Source: Macrobrachium rosenbergii
Lineage: Eukaryota; Arthropoda; Malacostraca; Decapoda; Palaemonidae
DNA: 64,000 bases
Direction: 5' to 3'
Assembly (NCBI RefSeq): GCF_040412425.1
Contig: NC_089788.1
Coordinates: 71,969,720 to 72,033,719, forward strand
Part shown: positions 52,028 through 64,000 of the stretch, piece by piece
Position numbering within the stretch: position 1 is the first letter of the stretch
Layout of the letters: every line of letters starts with the position of its first letter
Position numbers and translations under genes: made by a program
The notes under the pieces: model-generated
What the model was told of the DNA's origin: nothing
The model's database searches: none
The model's input: only the letters and a program-made list of their open reading frames with translations

Positions 52028-53845
52028 CGTTTAAAACGGAAATATCGTATCATTCTGCTTAACATTTTCATATATTAACTTGCTGCAGATAAAAACGTCC
52101 AGATGTATCAAACTGAACGAAAACCGAAAAGAAAAACAAATAGCGGTAATTGAGATGACCCCATCACTGGAAACATCATTAGAATCGAAAGGCCTGGCGC
52201 CAATTAATTTTTATTCGCATAACTATAGCGGGCAGAAGCAATCCTTGAACTTATTGGGCGAATAAATGAATTACGAGCGTCCAGGTGAGGTGAGGTTATA
52301 CGACGGTTGCAAAAGCAGTCACATAAATCATTATGTAATTAATAAGTCACTTGGAACGCATCGATCATTAATCATGGACACGGCAGAGCCCAAAATTAAG
52401 CGATGCCTAAGTTTAATGTATATCGTATTTATACAGTGAAGCTTTGTTTGCCGAGTGTATTGATATAATGTAAATACATCCGATGTAAATTCATTTATTT
52501 ATGTTGATTATATGCGTCGCTTCGATTCTGATCGTAAGCGTGTTATGCTCAAATAGAGAAGAATGTTAAAATACTGATGAAGTGATACAAAAAACTATTT
52601 TTTTAATGTTACTCATTTAACTGTGTAGGTTTCACAGCTAAATGAATTTAGGAATGATAGGTTTCACTTGGAATTAAGGCTGCTTTGAATTGCCCACATG
52701 TGTCAGCCATGATGAAAAGTGCTGGAGCGATGGGCCTCTTTTAACTCGTTTGTGATTGCTTATGCAACAGATGGAAATTTGACAGTGAAGGCGTAAGCTT
52801 CATAAAATATATATGATAACTTGAAGGAAAACCGCTTTCAGCTGTCAAGAAACTCTGAGGTGATGTGAAATCGCGACACCCTTAATAACATGACGGCGAA
52901 AACTATTTTGTTTATGAGGTGGCGTCGAAGAAGTAAAAAGAACGAAAATTAGTTGACTTTGAAGAGCTCTGGGGAAAGACTTCGAGAGAGCAAGACATAA
53001 TAGATTATTATGTCTTTTACCCAACAAAAATAATGTTTTAAAACCTGATGCATCTTTCCCATTTCATAATTGTTTGTCACCGTACCAGATGATTGACATG
53101 GTGAGCGGTTAATACGAGCAATTCTTGAATATCTTGGAAAATTACAGAAGGATTTAAAAGAAACACCTGAGATTTATATGTGGCTTTAGTGGTTTATATT
53201 ACAATGTTTTTTTTTTTATTAAATCGAATGTTGTAATTGTTCTGTCTTTTATTACATTCCTCTTCCTGCTATCTTTAGATTTTTTCAAGACATTTACACC
53301 TGCGCTTAGATTATTGTGCGTTACTATGGTTCAGCGATGGGCCAAAAAAAAAAGCTACATGTGATTCAACAAAAATAAAAAAAGTAAATGTTTGTTTTAC
53401 GACACTGAAATGCGTAAAGCCGATTACGCTAAGGAGATTTCCAAATGTTTACTCCAAGTGTACTAGGGCCAATTTTTAGTTTGGAACCTCTCAAAATGAA
53501 TATGCTAAATTGACAACTGAACATTTGAAATCAGCTCGCAATTCATACCCCAGCACTAAATGGTGAACTTTGGATCAGATAATATCGACATTAGTTAACA
53601 GGAGTCGTTAATGAATGATTGATTTCCAACATATGTCCATTTTTTGTAGTATTCATGGTTTTTATTTTTCTCCGTTTGGGAATATTCTTCTTTTGCTTGT
53701 TTATCGTTTGCTTTTGTCTTCGGAGTTCAAGAAGGAATGGAATAACTTCATTTAGCCAACGTAGCATCCACTTACTTTTCAAACAAATCGTTCAAAGGAC
53801 AGAACGTAGTTTTTTCAAGATGTTCATTTCCTCATATGTGTGTGT

Positions 53846-53848
<3 letters not shown>
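52024..53848. other. Unassigned sequence
   Basis: About 1.8 kb with no repeat family and only short unremarkable open frames. Confidence 0.5.

Positions 53849-53938
<90 letters not shown>
53849..53938. repeat. (AT)n microsatellite
   Basis: About 45 AT units, followed by TATG tetranucleotides to about 53980. Confidence 0.98.
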
Positions 53939-53944
<6 letters not shown>

Positions 53945-54007
53945 CACATATACATATGTATGTATGTATGTATGTATATATGACTTTTTATCACATCACC
54001 GTGATTC

Positions 54008-54295
54008 ATATACAAGCATTAAGCTACAAACGTCCTTTAATAACCAATTCGCTCTACCTCGGAAATAATATATTTTCATATATGTTACCGAAGGGGAATT
54101 TTTTTAGGTGATAATAAGTTCGTCGTCCCGTGGGCTCGAACCAACGAAAGACAAGAACTCAGGACTACAGTGACGCCTTTACCCACACGAACTTATTATC
54201 AACTAAAAAATTCCCCTTCGGTAACATTATATGAAAATATACTATTTCCGAGATAGAGCGAATTGGATATTAAAGGACGTTTGTAGTTTAATGCT

Positions 54296-54304
<9 letters not shown>
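54008..54304 (-). mobile_element. Palindromic element with a tRNA-like core
   Basis: The left arm 54008-54122 and right arm 54188-54304 are about 90 % complementary over 115 bp. Shared text read from either end includes CAAACGTCCTTTAATA, CCAATTCGCTCTA, CTCGGAAATA, GTTACCGAAGGGGAATTTTT and GATAATAAGTTCG. The centre on the minus strand (54192 to 54118, 75 nt) is tRNA-sized: it starts GTTCGTG and ends CGACGAAC (the ends pair), has A-box-like TGGGTAAAGGCG and a perfect B box GGTTCGAGCCC with normal order and spacing. (AT)n tracts lie beyond both arms (53849-53938 and 54299-54380). It may be a foldback element that captured a tRNA-like unit, or two SINEs inserted head to head. Cloverleaf pairing is only partial, so it is not called a tRNA gene. 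Confidence 0.85.
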
Positions 54305-54388
<84 letters not shown>

Positions 54389-54419
54389 ATGTGTATGTGT
54401 GTGTGTGTGTGTGTGTGTA
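54299..54419. repeat. (AT)n(GT)n microsatellite
   Basis: An AT tract to 54380, TAATATATAATGTGTAT and a GT tract to 54419. Confidence 0.98.
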
Positions 54420-56092
54420 TGGCTACGTATTTGTTGGTGCTTTACAACTTGTTTCCAGCAATCGCGATTTTGACGCGTTTCTAGTTAACTTGAGCCTAGT
54501 GAGGAAAACCTCGTGATAATTGTATCACTATACTAAACTAGGAAGTAAAAGATGAGCGATTAAAATATGAAACTAAGAATGTCGTAAACACAGATACTGA
54601 AAACTAAGGTTAAACAATTTTTGGAAGAAGCGAGCATGAGAAACCGCGAAAATTAACTCACGAATCACGGATCATAGACATCAGAAATTATTCTAACTAG
54701 ACCAGCAAAGCTGGGTACGTTTGCATGTCGCTATTCGGCCATTTCTGCTGGAAATACTCTGTGAAGTCTCTCTTGATCCGGACGTCTGGGAAATCTGATT
54801 TCATCCCAGACAAAAGGATCTGAAACTGACGTAATTATATCTGTTTAATACGCTAAATCAAACACCGCATCCATATTATGACTTTTAGTATTTACGGCGT
54901 TATTGCCTGGATAATTGAATCATGTTGGAAGGGCCTTTCCCAGTAAGATGAGATTAAAGTCTTCTCACAGGCCGGTGTAGATTTCAGATTAAATGGGATC
55001 ATACTTCAAATGCAGAATGTTTTCTCTCTCTCTCTCTCTCTCTCTCTCACATCAAACTTAAGGTGTGAGTTAACAATAAATATTTCATATGTTTTGCATT
55101 ATTTCAAAGTAATACTGTTTTTCAGGATGAATACCTTCAGCAGCTAGATATAAAGCAAATGATTAACGATAAGTCCAAGTAGGGAAAAGTAAACTGTCAT
55201 TAATTACTACAGCAAGATGTACAGAAATAGATAGTTCAATGGCAAAGACACTCGTAGAAGGTAAGCGTAATATGAACTGTCTACCCCAGACTTCAGAAAA
55301 GCTGTTATTTCATCGTTAAATGAATTCGAAATGTTCCAGTACTTAATGAATGTGAAGAAGGGTTATCAAGAGTGGGGGAGAGTTATTTGTTCCTGGAAGA
55401 GATCCTATCGTAGGGACATTCAGTGCTTACACAAAAAAAAAAGACAAATAATTTGTAGTCTCGATGCTATACTGGTTGAACCAAGATATTTTTCATTTGG
55501 GCTTAATGTTGATTTGGTAAAGTTAGATGGGCATAAAGCCGTTTTCGTAGAGGTAAGGGGCTTTATTATTATTATTATACAGCCGAGTAGTGTTTTAATT
55601 ACATTATAAATCTATTATAAGAGCTTTGATTAAGTAGCGTCACGTTTTTCCAAGCAAATATGGGACAGAAATTGTTTCCTAATTTTCCATGACCATTCTT
55701 ATGTTTTGGTCGAAAAACACTGCTAGGTTTTATTGGTTTAGCGACAGATAATATTATTATTAAAAGAGGTGGAGGGTGAGGTAGGTGGGGGGCGGGGGTG
55801 TATTTTGCTAACACTGATAAACCTATTGTATAAAAAAAAATATTATGAAAAAATAGTAATTCCGAAAATCATACAAACATAAATGAAGGCCTAAAAAAAA
55901 AAAAAAGATATTTTCTCTCTGTGCTAACTGTTCCCGTCGCCCACACGCTGATTCAATAATTCAGTGCTACCGGGAACATTATGTTGAGGTAATTCTCACA
56001 TATAAGAGACTATTGTTTCACTGACCAAAAATGGCACGTGTGTCAAAATCTAAATGTGACCAACATTTTTCTTTCGTGTCCTTGACGATTAT
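54420..56092. other. Unassigned sequence with a short CT tract
   Basis: (CT)n at 55023-55049 and ATT units at 55563-55578. A 92-codon open frame at 55331-55609 has no known features. Confidence 0.45.
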
Positions 56093-56447
56093 AACAAGTA
56101 AAAATTGCACCGAAATTTCTTCGGCGCAATCGAGTTTTCTGTACAGCCGTTACAGCGTATAATCAAGGCCACCGAAAAAAAGATCTACCTTTCGGTGGTC
56201 TCGGTATCGTGAGCCGTGGCCTGTGAAACTTTAACCACGGCCTGGTGGCGGCCTATCCTATACCGTTGCCAGAAGCATGATTATGGCTAACTTTAATCTT
56301 AAATCAAATAAAAACTACGTAGGCTAGAGGGCTGCAATTTGGTATGTTTGATGATTGGAGGGTGGATGATCAACATACCAATTTGCAGCACTCTAGCCTA
56401 AGTCGTTTTTAAGATGTGAGGACGGACAGAAAAAGTGCGGACAGAAA
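56093..56447 (-). repeat. Multi-hairpin interspersed repeat, copy 6 (truncated)
   Basis: Reverse orientation. End hairpin text CACCGAAATTTCTTCGGCGC, CCACCGAAA...TTTCGGTGG, GAGCCGTGGCCTGTGAAACT and the central inverted repeat are present. The sequence leaves the consensus after GTGCGGACAGAAA (about 56447), so the CCGGCACAATAGTTTTC end is missing. A stretch including TATAATGCTGTAT is also lost. Confidence 0.85.
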
Positions 56448-56606
56448 CCTACAGACTATTCGTAGGTTTTAGATTTTTTTTTTAACTAATAGAATATTCT
56501 TTTACTACACGTTGCGTCAGCTTCCCAAATCTATTTAAATCTCCGAATTCTTTGAGTGAATTTCACATTCAATTGGTCAGATCAGACAATCCACCATGAT
56601 GTTAAT

Positions 56607-56607
<1 letters not shown>

Positions 56608-56674
<67 letters not shown>
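56608..56674. repeat. (CT)n microsatellite
   Basis: Perfect CT dinucleotides. Confidence 0.98.
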
Positions 56675-56678
<4 letters not shown>

Positions 56679-56741
56679 AAAAGTTTGAAACAAAGTATTA
56701 CCAGATACTATTAGGAGGAATTATATATCGACGGTATCCAG

Positions 56742-57045
56742 TAATGAAAAGCACACAGTTCCTCGTTGGACGAATCGGTAGAGTTCTGAGCTAGCACTCT
56801 GCTAGGCCCGAGTTCGAGTCTCCGGCCGGCCAATGAAGAATTAGAGGAATTTATTTCTGGTGATAGAAATTCATTTCTCGGTATAATGTGGTTCGGATTC
56901 CACAATCAGCTGTGGGTCCTGTTGCTAGGTAACCAGTTGGTTCTTAACCACGTAAAATAAGTCTAATCCTTCGGGCCAGCCCTAGGAGAGCTGTTAATCA
57001 ACTCAGTGGTCTGGTTAAACTAAGGTATACTTAATGAAAAGCACA
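56742..57045 (+). mobile_element. tRNA-derived SINE, copy 2, with 14-bp perfect target-site duplication
   Basis: The body (about 56756-57031) matches the SINE at 35475-35746 at roughly 93 % by eye, from CCTCGTTGGACGAATCGGTA through CCCGAGTTCGAGTCTCC to TCAGTGGTCTGGTTAAACTA. TAATGAAAAGCACA flanks both sides (56742-56755 and 57032-57045) with no mismatch, suggesting a younger insertion than copy 1. Confidence 0.93.
56921..56933. promoter_or_regulatory. RFX X-box consensus within SINE copy 2
   Basis: GTTGCTAGGTAAC, identical to the site in SINE copy 1 at 35638, so it is part of the family's sequence and not a chance mutation. Confidence 0.5.
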
Positions 57046-58993
57046 GTCGTAAAATCATGTATTCACGCAATCTTGATCAGTATGTCTTTTCCTCAAACCA
57101 GCAAAACCATCTGTTCCTCAAACCCACGTGGCCAACGGCAACTTTACAGAGGGCATGTTGATATTCTGGAAACTTGTGCGTTTTAAACCCAATTAGACTC
57201 ATTATGTAAAACGTTTTGTTGCGTGATTTTCACGGGACACTCAGAAAATTTATGTATAGCTTGTTTGCGTATAGTGAGTGTCAGGAATCTGTAATTTGAA
57301 GATCAATGATTGGCATGCTTCTTCAGATGAAGGCATTTCCAGCGGACGAGGGACTGAATAAATATGACTTTTAACAATCAAATAACATTGTATGTTATGA
57401 CATCTATGACAAATGAGTGTTTACAGTGTCAGCTCAAGAAAACGGCAAACAAAATATAACTTTAACAGTCGAATAGCATTGAATGTTATGACAACTATGA
57501 CAAACGACTGCTTTACAGTGTCGACTAAAGAAAACAGCAAACAAAATTAGGCAAAACAAACTAGTTCAAACATTGACGCACGCGCCTGTGTCCCACGTGA
57601 ATTTGTCTCCAGAAAGAACTGGGTCAATCCTTTAGAGGAAACAAACTTACGTGGAGGCGAAAGACATCATTAACCATTACTGGGAAACCCAAGGAAATAA
57701 GTATTACAAAAGGGGTAGACTTTGAAAGCGCTGGGAATGCGGAAGCCGAAAGAATATATATAAGAGTCTGCGGAATGCTATCGGATTACGGTGGCACGGA
57801 AGAGATTTCAATGGTTTTCCAAGAACTTGTGAGTCATTTCATCCAGGATGCCGATGGTTTACTCAGGCATTTGAAGCTTCAGACGTATGATAGGATTAGT
57901 ATAACGTTACTTCTTTATGGTGCCTCGGTATGTCTAAGCTGTTCTTTGAAAACGTAATGGATGCCTAGTGCTTCTGAATGAAATAGTTACTGGTAGTTTT
58001 AGGTAGCATCACATTTTCTTTACTAATGGGTACGAAAGAAAATGAACATAACAGAACGTTTCATGAATTTTGACATACAGTAACTGAGCTATAATAATTC
58101 CTTCTTGAAAATGTCTTAATTTTAATATGGGTGTTGGGTGTTACTCCACCAATCATTGATAATGTACAGAAACCGATTAGCAAACTGGTAAAAAAAAAGA
58201 CCAATTATCCTAAAACCTAGACAAATCAGAGGAAAATGCTTATGATGATAATAGTAGGCTATAGTGTCTATGCACTGCTGAACAGATCTTACAACAAATA
58301 TTTAATGTGTACAGCTCGAACATTTTCTAAAACCAGCCTGTTCATGTCTAGAATTTTTATTGGCTTCCTTTTCCGACCTATTTAGAGTAAGTCTATGAAT
58401 GTTTTCAATGCTTGTAACGTAAGTGCAGTACCTCTGTAGTTGTTACATCAACCATGTCACCTAAATATGGTACCTTACCTGTGAATTCCAATTCATAATT
58501 ATTAGACGTTGTTTCCTCATTCCATGTTTTGCAAAATATCAGCTATATAATCATCTCTACCTTGATTCCATCATAATTTGGTGTTTTCCATTTCTGCATT
58601 AATTAGGATGAGAACCTTTTTACTATTCATGTGAATTTGAAATTCATATGCTATCGACGTTCAAAACAGAATAATTTTGGCCACTGCTATTTTTTTCCAG
58701 TGGTTAAAATATTAAGAGTAGTTGAGGGGGCGGGGTGTCCCAGTAGATTTAGTCAACTAAGTGGTAGTTGCCAGAATATTTTTTCGAATGTCAACATGCC
58801 AGTGTATCAGGTATATCTACAACCAGTTGTACACGTTGATTAAAATGTTTTCATTTAATTGTCTTTTAATGACAATGAAAAAGGCGTATACTGTTATGTT
58901 GTTCAGCTTTGATTTGATAAAGCGCGCACGAAATCTTCATACGTCAGTGAAAAATATTTTTGAATGCGTAGTTTCTCAGATGTCAGTAACAGA
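57046..58993. other. Unassigned sequence
   Basis: Apart from the duplication listed next, no gene or repeat recognised. Confidence 0.5.
57364..57548. repeat. Two-unit tandem duplication, about 92 bp
   Basis: Both units contain ACTTTNAACANTCNAAT-like text, ATGTTATGACA, TATGACAAA, TTTACAGTGTC and AACNGCAAACAAAAT. About 12 % divergence by eye. Confidence 0.88.
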
Positions 58994-59191
58994 ATTATTA
59001 TTGTGCATACATTCCAATTTAGGAATGTACAGTATACTAGGGAGCAGTGGGCAGACTAACAATCCAAGAATTCAAACCAGAAGGATATGAAAAAAGAACA
59101 ATGAAAAATACTCCAGAAATTAAAAAAAAAAGAAATAATTCCTCTGAATAAGTAAAGAGCGAAATTAAGATTTTAGGTTAAATTTACCAAA
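58994..59191 (+). repeat. 200-bp dispersed duplication, copy 1
   Basis: Shares with 60420-60621 the blocks ATTATTATTGTGCATACATT, TACTAGGGAGCAGTGGG, AACAATGAAAAATACTCCAG, CCTCTGAATAA and GTTAAATTTACCAA. Confidence 0.9.
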
Positions 59192-59322
59192 GAATTAGTG
59201 AGAGAGCTTTAATAAGCTAATGATGCCTGGAAACGTACCATAATTAGTCAGAAACAGTTTATATGACCATTTTTTCAAGGTAGGTCAGAGTACCCACGAT
59301 AAAACCTGCCTGCTCATTCTAG

Positions 59323-59364
<42 letters not shown>

Positions 59365-59934
59365 TTTGAAGGGGGAAAAAGCAAAATCAGCCGAATATCC
59401 GAGCCAGAAAAAATGATAAACTCATTACTAATTTTTGCGGCGGTACTTACCACATTCAGTTGCTACATACAGACACAGCACAAAGGACCGGGAAAAAAAA
59501 ATGACTGAAATAATAGTTAACAGACTGAACCACACCACGAGCAAAGATTAATAATTTTTTTTTATAGCAAGGATCTCATTCCTATTTTTCCCCGTCGTGA
59601 ACATTCCAGACCTTTCCTCGTTTTTTTATAGCTGCCTATTGCTGGCGTTCTCTCCTTCCCTTTTTGGGGAGACGGGGCTTGGTTTTCCCACAGTGCATGG
59701 ATACTGCCATCTTGACGGTAGATGAGTCGTTTTTATAGCTTTCTTCCATTTGCCTTTTGGGATCCGGACCAACTGGCTTTTTTTGGCACCCCCGACGGTT
59801 AATTTTATGAGGTTGATAATGTTTCTTGAGCATATCAGTCCATACATTATGAACTTCGTTGATGTTTTATCATTATTGCAATTACTGTACATCCAGTTCT
59901 GAATTGTATTGCTCCTCTGACGTGTTTACTTTTG
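59192..59934. other. Unassigned sequence with a 38-nt A-run
   Basis: A38 at 59325-59362. The stretch 59636-59934 runs into the AAT tract and may be the 3' part of another retroposon, since TTTACTTTTGATAATAA resembles the text before the AAT tract at 31435. Confidence 0.4.
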
Positions 59935-60012
<78 letters not shown>

Positions 60013-60113
60013 GCAACGAAAAGAAATCAGGCTGTGCTAATGAGAGTGATATAAAGACAATTATTATTGTGCATACATTCCAATGTAGGAAACCAATAGC
60101 ATGAAGTTTCTAG

Positions 60114-60145
<32 letters not shown>

Positions 60146-60153
60146 TTATAATA

Positions 60154-60236
<83 letters not shown>

Positions 60237-60324
60237 CAAGCTATGCTAATGAGAATGATTTAAAAGACAATTATTATTGTGCATACATTCCAGTATAGGA
60301 AATCAATAGAATGAAGTTACTAAG

Positions 60325-60386
<62 letters not shown>

Positions 60387-60419
60387 CAAGCTATGCTAAT
60401 GAGAATGATATAAAAGGTA
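59935..60419. repeat. Array of (AAT)n tracts and 90-100-bp spacers
   Basis: AAT tracts at 59935-60012, about 60119-60236 (with GTA and ATT interruptions) and 60325-60386 alternate with spacers sharing GCTATGCTAATGAGAATGAT, ATTATTATTGTGCATACATT and AATAGCATGAAGTT. The spacer is the start of the 200-bp duplicated block, so it was amplified together with AAT tracts. Confidence 0.93.
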
Positions 60420-60621
60420 ATTATTATTGTGTATACATTCCAATGTAGGAACTCAGTAGCATGAAGTTACTAGGGAGCAGTGGGTAGACGTAACATTTCA
60501 AGAATTCGACCAGAAGGAAATGAAAAAATAACAATGAAAAATACTCCAGTAATAAAAAAAAATGCCTCTGAATAAATAAAGGTCTGGAAAAAGCGAAATT
60601 AAGATAAGTTAAATTTACCAA
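60420..60621 (+). repeat. 200-bp dispersed duplication, copy 2
   Basis: Matches 58994-59191. Copy 2 contains a short extra AACTCAGTAGCATGAAG-type segment where copy 1 reads AATGTACAG. Confidence 0.9.
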
Positions 60622-60839
60622 GGTATCTTCTTTTCAGTTTTGCCAGTATTAAGAAAACCTATTAATGAGACGCCACGAATAATGTTTTTAGATTTAGCTC
60701 TTTTACAGTAAAATAACTCTATTTTACAGTGAACTAATTTTCATATAATTCCAAAGTATTAATATGTTAATAGCGTTATTCATCTATTGCTTAGCAAATA
60801 GAGACATATATTATTTGAAGGAGGTAGAGAGAAAACTGA

Positions 60840-60843
<4 letters not shown>

Positions 60844-60880
<37 letters not shown>
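60844..60880. repeat. (CT)n microsatellite
   Basis: Perfect CT dinucleotides. Confidence 0.97.
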
Positions 60881-60883
<3 letters not shown>

Positions 60884-61170
60884 CGAAAGAAAGAAAATTA
60901 TACCTTACCTGCTAAGCAAATGAACACATTTCACAAAGTTTTGAACATCAGTCTTTGAAGTCTGCGTCAAATATAAGTTCAATTATTTTATCTTTCCTGT
61001 CTGAATCCCAGTTATGATGTAATTTCCTGAAAACCAACTAATAAAATTAATGTGTTGATACCCTTTGAATATGGTCGTTTAAAATTAATATAGGCAGAAG
61101 AATATAGTTATGCCGAAGGGTGACTAGTGATAGATGTAACTGACGGTATGCATAATAATAATTTGAATTT

Positions 61171-61173
<3 letters not shown>

Positions 61174-61245
<72 letters not shown>
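61174..61245. repeat. (CT)n microsatellite
   Basis: Perfect CT dinucleotides, about 72 bp. Confidence 0.98.
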
Positions 61246-61248
<3 letters not shown>

Positions 61249-61686
61249 GTCAAAGCACTTGATGCAGCCCCACAAAAAATCATTTATGGTTAATGGCGCT
61301 GATTCTCCTATCGAAACTATCTTAAATGTGGCCAAATCATACCAAATGGTTCTTCATGCAATAAGCAAGAAAACAGACATCAGGAATAGGTTGGTTTTAT
61401 TCCGGATTCGAGGAATTAAATGTATCCCTAATGGACGTTAGAGACAGGAAATGATGAAACTCCAGACATTGGTGTCTGGAATGTCAATCAATCTCTTATC
61501 TGGAATGTCAATCAACCTCTTAATTTGCAGAATTAAAAGGTGAATACTAAGGTGAGCAGATTAGTCTCACAGTTGAACAGAAACTTCTGGGACTGGGTCA
61601 CTTTCGTATAAAGAATTTACAAACGTAGAGTCTCTGTTTGAGTGTTGAAAGATAGTTTAGGAGTTTCACTTGAATGTGACCAGTAT
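61246..61686. other. Unassigned sequence
   Basis: TCTGGAATGTCAATCAA occurs twice (about 61474 and 61499). Nothing else recognised. Confidence 0.5.
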
Positions 61687-62883
<1,197 letters not shown>

Positions 62884-62940
<57 letters not shown>

Positions 62941-63013
62941 AGGATAAACCCCTATTCATATGGGAAAAGCCTACAACGGCCATTGACTTGAAATTCAAGC
63001 TTACAAAGAATGT
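62884..63013 (-). mobile_element. tRNA-like SINE of the (AAT)n family, copy 3, 5'-truncated
   Basis: Reverse orientation: (ATT)n at 62884-62937 is the tail, then text matching the reverse complement of the 18563 copy, including CCCTATTCATATGG, GGCCATTGACTTGAAATTCA and AGCTTACAAAGAATGT. The tRNA-like head is missing. Confidence 0.85.
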
Positions 63014-63436
63014 GAAAATATACCTGTCATAATTCTGCATAAGAGTAAGAGGAAAATATTGACTATAATTCAGGCTGATATATTTACACCGTAGCAAACT
63101 TTTAGCCAAACATCACTTTGAGTATTTATATAATTCTTAGAGACACTTATGCCATTTTGGGCTTGCGAAACAGTGGCTCAGACCTCTAACGATATAGAAG
63201 GATTAAGACGAGTTTAAAGAACTTATACTTTTGGGCGTGCCAGACTTTCCAAGGATGTTCGATGATTTTTTTTTCTCTGCCGTTGTGTCGCAGGAATATT
63301 TTCCTGTTGTAACAACTTGACTAGGCAGCTTCCCTAGTGGAAAGAACAGTAATTGTTCTGAAGAGGATTGTGCGATTCGAATATGTAATATGGTGACTGC
63401 AGGCTGGTGCATAATAGTAAACGCACTCCCACACAC

Positions 63437-63439
<3 letters not shown>
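63014..63439. other. Unassigned sequence
   Basis: Nothing recognised. Confidence 0.5.

Positions 63440-63529
<90 letters not shown>
63440..63529. repeat. (AT)n microsatellite
   Basis: About 45 AT units. Confidence 0.98.
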
Positions 63530-63532
<3 letters not shown>

Positions 63533-64000
63533 GCCAGTAACAAAATGTTGAGAGAATTGCACATTTATAACTGGCCACGGGTGAGCTAAATGTGTGGGTT
63601 ATATTTGCCTCTAATGAGACAAATATATGATATATTGACTCAGCCGTTGACGTAGATAATAATTCTACAATTACTTGTACACGGAAAGTTGAAGGTTGAA
63701 ATTCGTTCTTTTAATTAGAAACAACCAGTAACTGAAGAAAAGGTGCATATACATACGGTAGATTTGGAATGAGCAAGTATCAATATTTTTTTATGACTTA
63801 GGCCTAGAAATAAGGTAGTAGTCTCCATTGCACTGCTTATTCCCACTGCACTTCAGTATGTTCCCGGTCAGATTTGTCAAGTTCATGTGTAGCTTCTCAT
63901 TGCATTAGGCAAAAGGACCCCCATTGTATTGTCATAAATAATAGAGAGGATTGAATCCTCCCCAAGGAATTTTCACCGATCCTATCCTACTGTAGTTGTT
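63530..64000. other. Unassigned sequence at window end
   Basis: No gene or repeat recognised. Confidence 0.5.

Noticed and set aside
54118..54192. Functional tRNA gene on the minus strand
   Set aside because: Only part of the T stem pairs and no clear anticodon stem forms. It sits inside a palindrome.
59325..59362. A38 run as processed pseudogene tail
   Set aside because: No gene-like sequence, poly-A signal or target duplication was found upstream.

Overview
The window looks like non-coding nuclear DNA from a decapod crustacean. I would guess a caridean shrimp such as Macrobrachium or Palaemon, but that rests on memory of similar repeats and was not searched. Pointers are the low G+C, the very high density of long perfect (AT)n, (CT)n/(GA)n, (GT)n/(AC)n and (AAT)n tracts (about 7-8 % of the window by hand count), several families of interspersed repeats, and fossils of non-LTR retrotransposons. 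There are no operons, Shine-Dalgarno sites or dense ORFs, so it is not prokaryotic or viral. I found no protein-coding gene I can defend. Nearly every ORF over 60 codons is a dinucleotide tract read as Tyr-Ile, Leu-Ser, Arg-Glu or His-Thr, or runs through an interspersed repeat. The window is best read as intergenic or as a long intron.

Layout. 0-9 kb: a first copy of a 430-bp multi-hairpin repeat (1029-1461), AT microsatellites, a 20-bp minisatellite (3.4-4.0 kb), a 110/180-bp tandem array (4.9-5.7 kb), CT tracts and a second hairpin-repeat copy (7330-7765). 9-17 kb: a badly decayed non-LTR reverse transcriptase (10.5-11.8 kb), then a compound array of six 62-bp units alternating with (CT)n (13.4-14.1 kb). 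17-27 kb: two retroposon insertions with clear target-site duplications (17.3 and 18.5 kb), a 183-bp inverted-repeat element (21.8 kb), an RT fragment (22.5 kb), a nine-unit 124-bp satellite (22.8-24.0 kb), two minus-strand hairpin repeats and between them a 460-bp AT-rich nested palindrome (25.2-25.6 kb). 27-45 kb: mostly unassigned sequence with microsatellites, a hairpin holding two CRE-like octamers (31.0 kb), a tRNA-derived SINE (35.5 kb), a candidate TIR element (36.6 kb), a Jockey-like RT fragment (38.8 kb), a duplicated AT-plus-unique module (40.3-40.8 kb) and a fifth hairpin repeat (42.2 kb). 45-64 kb: a second pentanucleotide-tailed retroposon, a tRNA-Gly-like SINE (47.8 kb), a 41-bp minisatellite, another RT fossil (50.2-50.8 kb), a second tRNA-like SINE of the (AAT)n family, a palindromic element with a tRNA-like core (54.0-54.3 kb), a truncated hairpin repeat, a second copy of the 35.5-kb SINE (56.7 kb) and a 200-bp duplication tied to (AAT)n expansion (59.0 and 60.4 kb).

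The items most worth following up are the palindromic element with a tRNA-like centre, the multi-hairpin repeat family, the SINE that carries a perfect RFX X-box in both copies, and the large AT-rich nested palindrome. No gene network can be described. The common theme is repeat turnover: retroposon tails seeding microsatellites, and long AT tracts sitting at the edges or inside inverted repeats.
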